Shown: positions 18,838-27,821 of the stretch, piece by piece
Position numbering within the stretch: position 1 is the first letter of the stretch
Layout of the letters: the number at the start of each line of letters is the position of its first letter
From: an uncultured Aquimarina sp.
GTDB lineage: Bacteria; Bacteroidota; Bacteroidia; Flavobacteriales; Flavobacteriaceae
DNA length: 64,000 nt
NCBI GenBank assembly: GCA_947500545.1
Contig: CANMSO010000002.1
Span: 617,423-681,422, forward strand
Direction of reading: 5' to 3'
Translations under genes and position numbers: made by a program
Notes under the pieces: model-generated
Databases searched by the model: none
The model's input: the letters and a program-made list of their open reading frames with translations, nothing else
What the model was told of the DNA's origin: nothing

Positions 18838-19938
18838 TTATGATTGTATTGCAGGCTCCATCCCCATTTCTTTAAGATGTTTAAAATGAGCAATGATTGC
18901 CTTACGCGTGGTTTTGTATTCGTTATATGGTAAATTAAACTCTAAGGCGGTTTGTTTTACAATCTTAGAAATTTTGGTATAATGAACATGGCTTATATGT
19001 GGAAAAATGTGGTGTTCCACCTGGTGATTTAATCCACCAGTAAACCAATTAACTAATCTGTTTTTTGTAGAAAAATTTACTGTTGTAAATAGTTGATGTA
19101 TTGCCCAGGTATTTTTCATAGTTCCTGTTGTATCTGGAACAGGCATTTCTGCATCTTTTACCATATGTGCTAACTGAAATACAACACTTAATATCAATCC
19201 GGCAACATAATGCATAATAAAAAAACCAAGTAGAATTTTCCACCAAGCTATAGACATAAATATCATAGGTATTACTATCCATATTAAAACATAAATAGTT
19301 TTTGTGATTACAACTGTGCTCCATTGTTTTAGTGGGCTAGGTAATTTTCCGTAAGACAGTTTACGTGCAAGATAATTTTTGGTTTGCTTAAAATCTGTAG
19401 TCAATGCCCAGTTAAAAGTCAATAAACCGTATAGAAATATTGAGTAGTAATGTTGAAATTTGTGAAAACGTCTCCATTTTGCATGCTGGGTAAATCGAAT
19501 AACTCTTCCTGCATCCATATCCTCATCATGACCATGTATATTAGTATAAGTGTGATGCAAAACATTATGCTGTACTTGCCAGTTATAAACATTGCCGGCC
19601 AAAATATAGATACTGTTTCCCATTAGGTTATTTATCCATTTTTTAGAAGAATATGATCCGTGGTTCCCGTCATGCATTACATTCATTCCCACTCCAGCCA
19701 TTCCAACTCCCATAACTATCGTAAGTAATAACATCCACCATTGTGAAATGTTAAGAGTAAGAATTAGAAAATACGGAGTTAAAAAAAGAGAGAACATGAC
19801 AATTGTTTTTAAATGCAATCGCCAGTTTCCTGTTCGTTTAATATTATTCTCCTTGAAATATTGATTAACTCGCTTATTTAGCGTTCTGAAGAATTTAGCT
19901 GAATCTGCTCTGCTAAAGCGTACATTTGGTGTTGTCAT
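18838..19938 (-). CDS. Membrane fatty acid desaturase (acyl-lipid/acyl-CoA, front-end type)
   Basis: A di-iron membrane desaturase of 366 residues that introduces a double bond in fatty acyl chains. The three His boxes are present: HDGNH near residue 89, HNVLHH near 125 and QVEHHIFPHI near 318; the Gln in QVEHH is typical of the front-end/COG3239 group (annotated linoleoyl-CoA desaturase in many genomes). Hydrophobic pairs flank the boxes (TIVMFSLFLTPYFLILTL, WMLLLTIVMGVGMAGVGM, VLIWIVIPMIFMSIAWW). No fused cytochrome b5 domain. Role: membrane fluidity or polyunsaturated lipid synthesis; regiospecificity is unknown. First gene of a pair with the aminotransferase. Confidence 0.9.
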   Translation of the reverse strand: MTTPNVRFSRADSAKFFRTLNKRVNQYFKENNIKRTGNWRLHLKTIVMFSLFLTPYFLILTLNISQWWMLLLTIVMGVGMAGVGMNVMHDGNHGSYSSKKWINNLMGNSIYILAGNVYNWQVQHNVLHHTYTNIHGHDEDMDAGRVIRFTQHAKWRRFHKFQHYYSIFLYGLLTFNWALTTDFKQTKNYLARKLSYGKLPSPLKQWSTVVITKTIYVLIWIVIPMIFMSIAWWKILLGFFIMHYVAGLILSVVFQLAHMVKDAEMPVPDTTGTMKNTWAIHQLFTTVNFSTKNRLVNWFTGGLNHQVEHHIFPHISHVHYTKISKIVKQTALEFNLPYNEYKTTRKAIIAHFKHLKEMGMEPAIQS

Positions 19939-20050
19939 AATAGTTGAGGTTTATGACAAAACGTTAGTTGTCATAGTAATATTGGGTAAAGTTAGGTATT
20001 TAAATTTTTTTAAGTTCCTAAAAAGAAGTAAAATATATCAGTTTAACATG

Positions 20051-20058
20051 TATTTTTG
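20051..20058 (+). promoter_or_regulatory. -7 promoter element upstream of rsmG
   Basis: TATTTTTG matches TAnnTTTG, 50 bp upstream of the rsmG start. No good -33 TTG is seen. Confidence 0.35.
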
Positions 20059-20108
20059 CGGTTTAATTGGTGTTGGTTTTATTATTATAATAACAAAAAA
20101 GTAAAAGT

Positions 20109-20738
20109 GTGACTATTTTAAGTGAGTATTTTCCAGATTTAACAGAAGAGCAACAACTACAATTTTCGAAATTGGGAGAGCTGTATGCAGAATGGAATGC
20201 AAAAATCAATGTGATTTCTCGTAAGGATATAGAATCTTTGTATGAAAGACATGTACTGCACTCCTTGGGAATTGCTATGGTTATGGAATTTAAGCCTGGT
20301 GCACAAATACTTGATGTTGGTACTGGTGGCGGATTTCCTGGTATTCCTTTGGCAATTTTATTTCCAGAAACAAGCTTTTATTTGATAGATGTTATTGCTA
20401 AAAAAATAAAAGTCGTAAATGAAGTGGCAAAAGCGCTGGATTTGAAAAATGTAAAAGCAGAACAACGAAGAGCAGGAACTTTTGATGATCGGTTTGATTT
20501 TATTGTTAGTCGGGCAGTTACTAATATGCCGGATTTTGTAAAATGGGTACGAAAAAACATAGCTAAAAAGAGTATCCATAAATTCCAGAATGGAATTTTG
20601 TATCTTAAAGGAGGGGATCTTAACGAAGAGTTAGCTTTGTTTCCGAAAGCAGTACAGCATGATCTTTCTAATTATTTTGATTCAGAATTTTTTGAAACTA
20701 AAAAAGTAGTGTATCTACCGATAAAGTATAAGCTTTAA
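20109..20738 (+). CDS. rsmG: 16S rRNA (guanine-527 N7)-methyltransferase RsmG
   Basis: Methylates G527 of 16S rRNA (E. coli numbering), near the decoding site. 209 residues, family length. Motifs: LYAEWNAKINVISRKDIESLYERHVLHSLGIA (N-terminal family signature), the SAM motif ILDVGTGGGFPGIPLAILFPE, FYLIDVIAKKIKVVNEVAKAL and FDFIVSRAVTNMPDFVKWV. The start codon is GTG (preceding bases aaagtgtga), matching a start of the usual length. The last 4 bases overlap the convergent acetyltransferase stop. Confidence 0.94.
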   Translation: MTILSEYFPDLTEEQQLQFSKLGELYAEWNAKINVISRKDIESLYERHVLHSLGIAMVMEFKPGAQILDVGTGGGFPGIPLAILFPETSFYLIDVIAKKIKVVNEVAKALDLKNVKAEQRRAGTFDDRFDFIVSRAVTNMPDFVKWVRKNIAKKSIHKFQNGILYLKGGDLNEELALFPKAVQHDLSNYFDSEFFETKKVVYLPIKYKL

Positions 20739-21196
20739 TCGTTTAGATTGAGTCGCATTTCGATAAGGTGTTTTTCAAAACCTACTTTCTCATAAGCTCG
20801 TATGGCTCTTGGGTTTTTGTCATATACGGTTAAGCGAATTTCTTCGAGATTCTTCGTTTTAAACCAATCGCAAAGATATTTTATGATTCCTTGGCTTACA
20901 CCTTTACCTCGATGCTCTTCTGTAACATACATGAAACCTATATAGCCAAGCTGTTTTTGTTCAAAATATTCTAGTCGATCCCTAATTTGGCCATAACCGC
21001 TACCTACGATTTTATCTTCAATTTCTGCTACTACAACTTGGGTACGGTCTGAAAGAATGTAGTCTTCTATACTATAATAGTTGATCTTTTCATTTTGCTT
21101 TAAGGTGGGGTCCATAGGACGTTCGGCCTCAATGATTTTTTGCTCAAAATCAAGTAGAGTGGGTAGATCTTCTAATATGGCAGGTCTGATATTCAT
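20735..21196 (-). CDS. GNAT-family N-acetyltransferase
   Basis: 153 residues of the GCN5-related acetyltransferase fold. Strand beta4 and the acetyl-CoA loop read YIGFMYVTEEHRGKGVSQGIIKYL (R/Q-x-x-G-x-G/A motif as HRGKGVSQG), followed by IRLTVYDKNPRAIRAYEKVGFEKH, the C-terminal half typical of the family. Substrate unknown. The gene is convergent with rsmG, overlapping its stop by 4 bp. It lies 62 bp beyond the pruA stop on the same strand, but pruA's terminator palindrome is between them. Confidence 0.85.
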   Translation of the reverse strand: MNIRPAILEDLPTLLDFEQKIIEAERPMDPTLKQNEKINYYSIEDYILSDRTQVVVAEIEDKIVGSGYGQIRDRLEYFEQKQLGYIGFMYVTEEHRGKGVSQGIIKYLCDWFKTKNLEEIRLTVYDKNPRAIRAYEKVGFEKHLIEMRLNLND

Positions 21197-21219
21197 TTGT
21201 TAAGCTAATTGTAAGAAAT

Positions 21220-21249
21220 AAAAAGGGGTGCTAATTAGCACCCCTTTTT
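21220..21249. terminator. Terminator of pruA (30-bp perfect palindrome)
   Basis: A perfect 30-bp palindrome (AAAAAGGGGTGCTAA and its complement) begins 11 bp past the pruA stop; its arms themselves end in A and T runs, so it can terminate in either direction. Confidence 0.85.
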
Positions 21250-21259
21250 ATTATTGAAT

Positions 21260-22888
21260 TTACTCTCCTAAGAAAGGATATCTATAATCTTTTGGAGAAA
21301 CAAAAGTTTCTTTGATCATACGTGGTGATACCCAACGCAATAAGTTGAGGTATGAACCGGCTTTGTCATTAGTTCCAGATGCTCTGGCCCCACCAAATGG
21401 TTGTTGCCCTACAACGGCTCCGGTACATTTATCATTGATATAAAAGTTTCCGGCACAATTTTCTAAAGCCTTAGTCGCTTCTGCTGCTGCATAACGATCT
21501 GTAGAAAATATTGCTCCGGTTAACGCATACTCACTTGTTCCATCAACCAGTGTTAATGTTTCATTCCATTTATTATCATCATATACATAAATGGTAACTA
21601 CGGGGCCAAATAATTCTGTACACATTGTGGTGTATTTTGGATCTTTTGCGACGATCACAGTCGGCTCAATAAAATATCCTTTAGATTTGTCATAATTACC
21701 GCCTGCAATAATTTCTGCATCACTATCGTTCTTTGCTTGGTCAATATATTTTGCAAGTTTATCAAAGGACCCTTCGTGTATTACAGCAGTAATGAAGTTA
21801 CTCATGTCCTCTGGTGATCCCATTTTGAAAGATTTGATATCTTCTTTCAGGTATTTTTCTACATCTGCCCACAAACTTTTTGGGATATATGCTCTTGATG
21901 CAGCACTACATTTTTGTCCTTGAAATTCAAAAGCGCCTCTAGAAATACCAGTGGCTACTTGTTTTGCATTAGCACTTGGGTGAGCAACAATAAAATCTTT
22001 ACCTCCCGTTTCTCCTACTATTCTAGGGTAAGTTTTGTAGTTGTGTATATTGGTTCCGATTTTTGCCCAAATGTCTTTAAATACATGCGTACTTCCAGTA
22101 AAATGAATTCCAGCAAAGTCTGGACTGGCAAGAACAGTGTCAGTAATCATAACCGGGTCTCCGTAAACAACATTAATCACACCGTCTGGCACTCCTGCTT
22201 CTTTAAAAATGTCAACAATTACCTTTGCAGAGTATATCTGACTATCACTTGGTTTCCAAACTACAGTATTTCCCATTAGGGCAGCACTTGCAGGAAGGTT
22301 TCCAGAAATAGCAGTAAAGTTAAATGGTGTGATGGCGTATACAAATCCTTCTAGTGGTCTGTATTCAAGCCTGTTCCAAGCGTCAGAAGTAGAATCTGGT
22401 TGATCTTCATAAATCTGTGTCATGAATTCTACATTAAATCTTAAGAAATCAATGAATTCGCAAGCTGCATCGATTTCTGCTTGAAAAATATTTTTGGATT
22501 GTGCTAACATAGTAGCGGCATTTATTTTTGCACGATAAGGTCCGGCAATTAGCTCGGCAGCTCGTAAAAATACTGCAGCGCGTTGTTCCCATGCTAGATC
22601 TGCCCATTGTCGTCTTGCTGCAAGAGCTGTGTCAATAGCCTTTTGGATATGAGCTTTTTCGGCTTTGTGATATATGCCTAAAATGTGTTTGTGATCGTGA
22701 GGAGGAGACATTGTTCCTGTATCGCCAGTTCTTATTTCTTCTCCATTAATGTATAAAGGTACATCAACGGTATCATTATACATTTCTTTATACGTTGCAA
22801 GAACTTCTTCTCTTTCTGGTGTGCCAGGAGCATACGACTTTATAGGTTCGTTTATTGCAGTAGGAACTTGAAAAAAACCTTTTCCCAT
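21260..22888 (-). CDS. pruA: L-glutamate gamma-semialdehyde (1-pyrroline-5-carboxylate) dehydrogenase
   Basis: Second step of proline breakdown: oxidises glutamate semialdehyde to glutamate with NAD+. 542 residues, the length of the stand-alone, eukaryote-like P5C dehydrogenase rather than bifunctional PutA. ALDH motifs: ITPFNFTAISGNLPASAALMGNTVVWKPSD (NAD site), GIHFTGSTHVF, the catalytic Glu in VGETGGKDFIVAHP and the catalytic Cys in GQKCSAASRAYIP. The C-terminal PFGGARASGTNDKAG matches the family. No putA (proline dehydrogenase) is adjacent. A good TATCTTTG promoter element lies upstream and a palindromic terminator downstream. Confidence 0.95.
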   Translation of the reverse strand: MGKGFFQVPTAINEPIKSYAPGTPEREEVLATYKEMYNDTVDVPLYINGEEIRTGDTGTMSPPHDHKHILGIYHKAEKAHIQKAIDTALAARRQWADLAWEQRAAVFLRAAELIAGPYRAKINAATMLAQSKNIFQAEIDAACEFIDFLRFNVEFMTQIYEDQPDSTSDAWNRLEYRPLEGFVYAITPFNFTAISGNLPASAALMGNTVVWKPSDSQIYSAKVIVDIFKEAGVPDGVINVVYGDPVMITDTVLASPDFAGIHFTGSTHVFKDIWAKIGTNIHNYKTYPRIVGETGGKDFIVAHPSANAKQVATGISRGAFEFQGQKCSAASRAYIPKSLWADVEKYLKEDIKSFKMGSPEDMSNFITAVIHEGSFDKLAKYIDQAKNDSDAEIIAGGNYDKSKGYFIEPTVIVAKDPKYTTMCTELFGPVVTIYVYDDNKWNETLTLVDGTSEYALTGAIFSTDRYAAAEATKALENCAGNFYINDKCTGAVVGQQPFGGARASGTNDKAGSYLNLLRWVSPRMIKETFVSPKDYRYPFLGE

Positions 22889-22952
22889 GATGTAATGTGT
22901 TAGTTTAAATTAGTAAGATGTGTTTCTTTAATGAGTTAGTCATTTAAGATAG

Positions 22953-22978
22953 CAAAGATAGAAAATTATAAAAGCCAA
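22953..22978 (-). promoter_or_regulatory. Promoter of pruA
   Basis: The minus strand reads TTG, 15 bp, then TATCTTTG: an exact -7 element with a -33 TTG at slightly short spacing. It lies 64-90 bp upstream of the pruA ATG. Confidence 0.5.
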
Positions 22979-23060
22979 TATCTAATTTAACCTTTTATAA
23001 ACATTGTAAAGTATGTATTTTTTTTTGTAAGTTGTGAAATATTTAGCCGACCCAAAATTT

Positions 23061-23777
23061 ATGTGTACAGTTACCTTAATCCCAACTCAGGAAAATAATT
23101 TTATTCTCACTTCAAATCGTGATGAAGCTATAAACCGGAAAACGTTACTTCCAGAATTCTATCAGGTTAATAAAACCAGAATGTTATTTCCCAGAGATGC
23201 TGTAGCAGGTGGTACTTGGATAGGAGTTAGTGATAAAAACACAATGATCTGTTTGCTAAATGGCGGTTTCGAGATTCACGAAAGACGAGTATCTTATGTG
23301 AAAAGTAGAGGAGTAGTAGTTAAGGATTTATTAGAAGCAGATGATTTAGAAGATGCTATTTCTACTTATGATTATACTGGGATAGAACCTTTTACAATTG
23401 TTGCTGCAAATTGGCAATCTGACTTGTTACTTTTTGAATTGGTATGGGATGGTCGAAAAAAACATCTTCGATACCTTGAAAAAGAGACGCATATATGGTC
23501 TTCTTCTACTTTGTACACCAAAGAAATGAAAGCTAAGAGAGAAGAATGGTTTGAGGTATTTGAAAATCAAAATGCGTTAACACCAAATAGGCTATTAGAT
23601 TTTCATAAAAATGCTGGAGTTGGAGATAAAGATGTAGATCTACAAATAGATCGTGGTTTTTTAAAAACAATCAGTATAACTCAGGTAATAAAAAATGAAG
23701 AAGAGTTGGTTATGAGGTATGAAAATCTTCAGAATAAAGAAGTAAGTACTGTTGTTTTTGAGGGGATAATTGCTTAA
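23061..23777 (+). CDS. NRDE-family (TANGO2-like) protein
   Basis: The family is named for its N-R-D-E motif, here in LTSNRDEAINRKT near residue 18; it includes eukaryotic TANGO2 and has an Ntn-hydrolase-like look, starting Met-Cys. I set the start at ATG 23061 (MCTVTLIPTQENNFILTSNRDE) because Cys2 is conserved in the family; the ATG at 23034 adds nine unlikely residues. The WIGVSDKNTMICLLNGG segment also fits. Role unclear: a link to heme or coenzyme A handling has been proposed for TANGO2. It is followed 36 bp later by the DUF6695-like gene on the same strand. 238 residues. Confidence 0.85.
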   Translation: MCTVTLIPTQENNFILTSNRDEAINRKTLLPEFYQVNKTRMLFPRDAVAGGTWIGVSDKNTMICLLNGGFEIHERRVSYVKSRGVVVKDLLEADDLEDAISTYDYTGIEPFTIVAANWQSDLLLFELVWDGRKKHLRYLEKETHIWSSSTLYTKEMKAKREEWFEVFENQNALTPNRLLDFHKNAGVGDKDVDLQIDRGFLKTISITQVIKNEEELVMRYENLQNKEVSTVVFEGIIA

Positions 23778-23813
23778 AATTAACAGTGTATTAATTAACT
23801 AAAATATTAACGG

Positions 23814-24806
23814 GTGAGCTACACAGGCAAAATAATTTCACTCGCCTTTCCTGATACATTTGTAAAACACTCTGATGAATCTTCAACTAGGATACTTCTG
23901 GCTCTGGGATTGGGAAAGCATAATTATATAAAAGCAGGGCATGCAGCCTTTGTTTTAATTGAAAATGAAACCGGTAAGGCAGAGTACTATGATTTTGGAA
24001 GGTATATAACCCCGCAGGGCTATGGTAGGGTTAGGAGTGCTATTACAGATGTAGAACTAGAAATTCCATTTAAAGCCTCTATAGCATCTAATTCTAAATT
24101 GCATAATATTGAAGAGTTTTTACTTTGGCTTGAAGCAAATCCAGATAAAACACATGGTAGTGGTCGTTTGGTCGCTTCGGCTTGTGATTATATCTATTAT
24201 GAAAGAGCTAGGAATTTTGTGTTGTCTGTACAAGAGAGAGGGAGTATACCATACAAAGCCTTTGGGAAAGATGGTAGTAACTGCTCTCGTATTGTTACCG
24301 ATACAATAATAGCAGGAACAGATCATGCCAAAATTAGAAAACCTCTATTTCGTAACAAATTGTTTACTCCCAGTCCTCTTGGGAATGTTGAAAAAGCATC
24401 TTTAGATAATCCGATTTATCAAGTAGAGAAGGGAGAGCTGAATGTTTATCCCGGATCTGTTTTTAGGGAAAATCTAACCAATTATTTTGATAAAAATATT
24501 CCTGAAATTAAGAATAATCATGTTGTTGATCCTGCTGGCTTTTTGAAAAATGCCCATTTTCTCTCTGGTATAGGGAGCAGTGCGTATTTTGTGTTGAATA
24601 AAACGCGAGAGGACAATTTATTTGAAATCAGAAGGTATACAGAGTATGGTGAAGAAGATTTTAGTGGGATTTTTACTGTAAGAGATGGGAGATTTGATGC
24701 TTCAAAAAAATATTATTTTGTATATGATTCAAATTGCAAATATTGTCATGTAGAACAAGATGGAAAGAAAATAAGATTTGAACTTGTAAAAAGAGTGGTT
24801 AGTTAA
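23814..24806 (+). CDS. DUF6695-like protein, possible permuted NlpC/P60-type Cys-His fold
   Basis: 330 residues starting with GTG (MSYTGKIISLAFPDTFVKHSDE). I recall this N-terminus from Flavobacteriia proteins listed as DUF6695. Points visible: IKAGHAAFVLIENETGKAEYYDFGRY with a conserved-looking His near residue 43, and GSNCSRIVTDTIIAG with Cys near 160. A His placed before the Cys is the order of circularly permuted papain-like folds; this is inference. No signal peptide. It follows the NRDE gene and overlaps the convergent apaG by 8 bp. Function not known. Confidence 0.6.
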   Translation: MSYTGKIISLAFPDTFVKHSDESSTRILLALGLGKHNYIKAGHAAFVLIENETGKAEYYDFGRYITPQGYGRVRSAITDVELEIPFKASIASNSKLHNIEEFLLWLEANPDKTHGSGRLVASACDYIYYERARNFVLSVQERGSIPYKAFGKDGSNCSRIVTDTIIAGTDHAKIRKPLFRNKLFTPSPLGNVEKASLDNPIYQVEKGELNVYPGSVFRENLTNYFDKNIPEIKNNHVVDPAGFLKNAHFLSGIGSSAYFVLNKTREDNLFEIRRYTEYGEEDFSGIFTVRDGRFDASKKYYFVYDSNCKYCHVEQDGKKIRFELVKRVVS

Positions 24807-25185
24807 GTGCAAAAGGAGCGCTAAGTTTGAACCCTGGTATCATTACTTTAAACTTTCGGGTTGAGGTAAAATTTACCATATTATAATAGCCTTTCATTGA
24901 ACCAAAAGGAGAACTTAACAAACATCCGCTATTATACGTATGGGATTCTCCTGGTTTGAGAACAGGTTTTTTTCCAATTACACCTTCGCCTTCAACGACT
25001 TCAGTGTTGTTTAATGCATCCTTAATTTCCCAAAAACGTGAGGTGAGTTGTACTGAGTCTTTACTTTGATTTTCAATAGTTATACGATAACCAAAGGCAA
25101 AATGGATCTTGTAGTTCTTGTAGAACGTACCTTCAAAGGTGGTATTCACCGAAATCCTTATACCTCTTGTTACCTGTTGAACCAT
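24799..25185 (-). CDS. apaG: ApaG protein
   Basis: 128 residues, a single immunoglobulin-like/FN3 fold domain. Family motifs are intact: RGIRISVNTTFEGTF at the start, YRITIENQSKDSVQLTSRFWEIKDA, EVVEGEGVIGKKPVLKPGESHTYNSGC and GSMKGYYNM. ApaG was tied to Co2+ and Mg2+ efflux phenotypes in enterobacteria; the biochemical role is still vague. It follows the DUF3667 gene by 2 bp, so they are cotranscribed, and its 3' end overlaps the convergent gene upstream. Confidence 0.92.
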   Translation of the reverse strand: MVQQVTRGIRISVNTTFEGTFYKNYKIHFAFGYRITIENQSKDSVQLTSRFWEIKDALNNTEVVEGEGVIGKKPVLKPGESHTYNSGCLLSSPFGSMKGYYNMVNFTSTRKFKVMIPGFKLSAPFALN

Positions 25186-25187
25186 AA

Positions 25188-26288
25188 TTAATACAGTGCA
25201 AATGAAATTATAAACCCTAATCCTATCCCAATTAATGCTAAAATAGTAAATATTTGATTTAGAATCAGAAATTTAACAAGAGTTTTCCATCTCCGCTGAC
25301 CATAAAATTTTCGCATTGCTTTATATAGGTAAAATAAAAAGACCAAAAGTGATATTCCTACTAGAAAATCTTCTTCTGAATTGGGGAATATTGCAGTATC
25401 CAGCAAAATGCCAATGGTTAGTAATACAAAAAACATGGTTTGTGTATGAAACAAAAACACAAGATGTTCCATATAAGTAAAATCTCTTCTCGCATATAGC
25501 AACCAGATTACTAGAGCAAAAACTGGTAATAATAGGAAAATAATAAAAGGTAATTTAGAAATGAAAAATGAAATAATTCCTTCTGCGTTTCCTTCAAAAT
25601 CTGAGGATTGTACGGCTTTGTTGTAAATCCATTTGTGGTAAGATGTGTTAGTGTGTTTTAAGTTATCGAGTCCTAGACTTGGGTTTTTTATTTCTGTATC
25701 TCTAAAGTATTCTTGGTATAAATTGTACCTTTTGTTGAGGTTGTCAAAAAAAACCATGTTTTCAAGATCTTGTTCACTGTAATATTTATCCTTATAAGTT
25801 TTAGGAAGGTTAGTTTTCGGCTCTGTTTTTTGTGAAGAATCTATAGATGTAATTTGGTTAGCTTCTTCTTTTTTACTCTCGTTTTCTCCAAAATCAAATT
25901 TAAGAGCTGAATTTTCTTTTTTGTTACCAGATGAACCATAGTTAACGTCTCCAAAATCAGTTAGCATTCCGGTAATAATAAAAAAGATAATGGATACACT
26001 TAGGTAAAAACGAAATGGATTCGCATATCTAACACGTTTCCCTTCAATGTAATCTTTTGAGATTTTTCCAGGCGAAAATAACAAAGCAATAATTGTATGT
26101 CTAAGTCTGGAGTCATAGGATATGAGACTTGAAAAAAATTCATCGAAAAAATCTTTAAAAGACAACTTTTTCGTTGTGTTAGTTTGACCACAATAGTTGC
26201 AAAACCTATCTGTAATATCCAGGGGGACGTCGCAATTAAGACATGTGTTTCCTCTGTACTTTTTTAGAAATCTCCCCTTTTCTTCCAT
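25188..26288 (-). CDS. DUF3667 zinc-ribbon membrane protein
   Basis: 366 residues. The N-terminus carries a zinc ribbon C-x2-C...C-x2-C (TCLNCDVPL then FCNYCGQ), followed by FKDFFDEFFSSLISYDSRLRHTIIALLFSPGKISKDYIEGKRVRYANPFRFYLS, the DUF3667 signature. A hydrophilic loop of about 120 residues comes next, then four or five membrane helices from residue 230 on. Function unknown; the family is frequent in Bacteroidota. It sits between apaG (2 bp) and the T9SS plug gene (75 bp), all leftward, so a common transcript is possible. Confidence 0.8.
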   Translation of the reverse strand: MEEKGRFLKKYRGNTCLNCDVPLDITDRFCNYCGQTNTTKKLSFKDFFDEFFSSLISYDSRLRHTIIALLFSPGKISKDYIEGKRVRYANPFRFYLSVSIIFFIITGMLTDFGDVNYGSSGNKKENSALKFDFGENESKKEEANQITSIDSSQKTEPKTNLPKTYKDKYYSEQDLENMVFFDNLNKRYNLYQEYFRDTEIKNPSLGLDNLKHTNTSYHKWIYNKAVQSSDFEGNAEGIISFFISKLPFIIFLLLPVFALVIWLLYARRDFTYMEHLVFLFHTQTMFFVLLTIGILLDTAIFPNSEEDFLVGISLLVFLFYLYKAMRKFYGQRRWKTLVKFLILNQIFTILALIGIGLGFIISFALY

Positions 26289-26363
26289 TTTGTTAGTTTT
26301 GCTAAGCCGGGTCCTAAAATAAAAGGAGTTTACTACAATCCCAAAAAAGGGGGGAGTAATATT

Positions 26364-27632
26364 CTAATTTGTTATGTTTACAGAGTTTCCAACCCCTTTC
26401 CCGATAGCTCGATCATACCGAGCCCCAGGTGCTCTGTAATAAGGTATAATAATGTATTCGTTTTCTGTTTCATCAAAACTACCACTAATGAAACCTGGAT
26501 CTATTGTTCCGTCTGCTTTCAGGAGGATATATTTGTAATTGTAGAACCCTTGTTTAAATAGTCTTTTAGAGTAGAACAAGCCACTTTCCTTGTCGTAAAC
26601 AAGCCGTGTAGAGTCATCCAAAGTATAGTTGTTGAAATTTCCATATAAATGAATTTCGCCATCACCAATGGGCTCGTAGCATTCTAAAGTAAAATGCATC
26701 CATGCGTAATCGGCCTCTACATTGCTATTTTCTGCATCCAGATTTCTGACAACGAAATTCCCATTAATGTCAGGGTTATAAGTGTATCGTCTGTTAGCTC
26801 TTACTATATTGCGATGAAGATAATGGTGATAGATATCTTGTAAATCAACTTTTCCAACCCCTGCATTTGCAGATCGTATGTCTTTGTTATCAAAAAACAG
26901 AAACTCATTTCCGCCCCAAAAACTAGATTCTTGATCGTATTTATATACCAATTTGTTGGCAATAGTGAACTGAGGTACAAGATTGGTAATGGCATTTTTG
27001 ATGTCGTTATTTTGCATTACCAGGGTTTTAACGGTGCGTTTGGGGTTTCTTAGAATTTCATTAGGTGAATCTATTTCAAACTGAACAGATTGTTTGGTGT
27101 CTATATGTTTTAAATCTCTAGATCTCTTTGTGTAAATCTTAATACGAGTTCGGTTTTCATAAATGATAAATTTTCTAGAAAAAACAACTTCGTCATCGTC
27201 ATTATAGATTTCTATCATATAGTTTCCGCTTACTTTAAATCCTCTTGTGTCTTCATTTGGTATGCTTAACGTGTAGTGGCTATACAGTTGTAAGGTGTTA
27301 AAAGAATTTTCATAGTTAACAATTCTTATTTCATCAAAACCATTCATATATTCATTTTTATATAAAGGTGAAGGTGTCCAATCAAAATTATGATGAGTAA
27401 TTCTGTAATAGTAATCCGCTTCGTCTCCATTAATGTCATCAAATGTTATTTTAAGAGGTTCTCCAAGTTTGATTATAGGTATTCCTGCAAATTCGGAATC
27501 TCCGTAAAATTGGATCGTTTTGATATAATCAACTGTAGCAGAATCGTCTAATGCAGATTGGGAAAAAACACTATTATGAATACTTAGCAATAAAGTAAGA
27601 AGAAATAAAGTTTGTTTAAGTTTTTTGGACAT
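26364..27632 (-). CDS. Type IX secretion system plug protein (DUF5103)
   Basis: DUF5103 proteins were identified as the Plug that closes the periplasmic side of the SprA translocon in the Flavobacterium T9SS. I chose the internal ATG at 27632 (MSKKLKQTLFLLTLLLSIHNSVFSQ), which gives a clean signal peptide; the ATG at 27665 adds a hydrophobic stretch. The 422-residue product shows the family start IKTIQFYGDSEFAGIPIIKLGEPLKITFDDINGDEADYYYRITHHNFDWTPS and the C-terminal beta-sandwich GEIHLYGNFNNYTLDDSTRLVYDKE...YNYKYILL. It is divergent from nqrA. Confidence 0.85.
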   Translation of the reverse strand: MSKKLKQTLFLLTLLLSIHNSVFSQSALDDSATVDYIKTIQFYGDSEFAGIPIIKLGEPLKITFDDINGDEADYYYRITHHNFDWTPSPLYKNEYMNGFDEIRIVNYENSFNTLQLYSHYTLSIPNEDTRGFKVSGNYMIEIYNDDDEVVFSRKFIIYENRTRIKIYTKRSRDLKHIDTKQSVQFEIDSPNEILRNPKRTVKTLVMQNNDIKNAITNLVPQFTIANKLVYKYDQESSFWGGNEFLFFDNKDIRSANAGVGKVDLQDIYHHYLHRNIVRANRRYTYNPDINGNFVVRNLDAENSNVEADYAWMHFTLECYEPIGDGEIHLYGNFNNYTLDDSTRLVYDKESGLFYSKRLFKQGFYNYKYILLKADGTIDPGFISGSFDETENEYIIIPYYRAPGARYDRAIGKGVGNSVNITN

Positions 27633-27777
27633 TATATGAATAATTATAGTTGTAAATATAAACAAAATGTATGCCTAAAGATCAAAGCGCTTTTTTTTCA
27701 TGCAGAAGTTGTTATTTAGAAACGTTATAAATAAAATCTTATAGCAGAACCAGCTTTTACTTACGTGTTTTAATTAT

Positions 27778-27785
27778 TAAATTTG
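27778..27785 (+). promoter_or_regulatory. -7 promoter element of the nqr operon
   Basis: TAAATTTG matches TAnnTTTG exactly and lies 36 bp upstream of the nqrA ATG, giving a leader of about 30 nt. The -33 TTG is degenerate. Confidence 0.5.
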
Positions 27786-27821
27786 CAGGATTTTTTTAGT
27801 TAATTAACATAGACTACAAAT

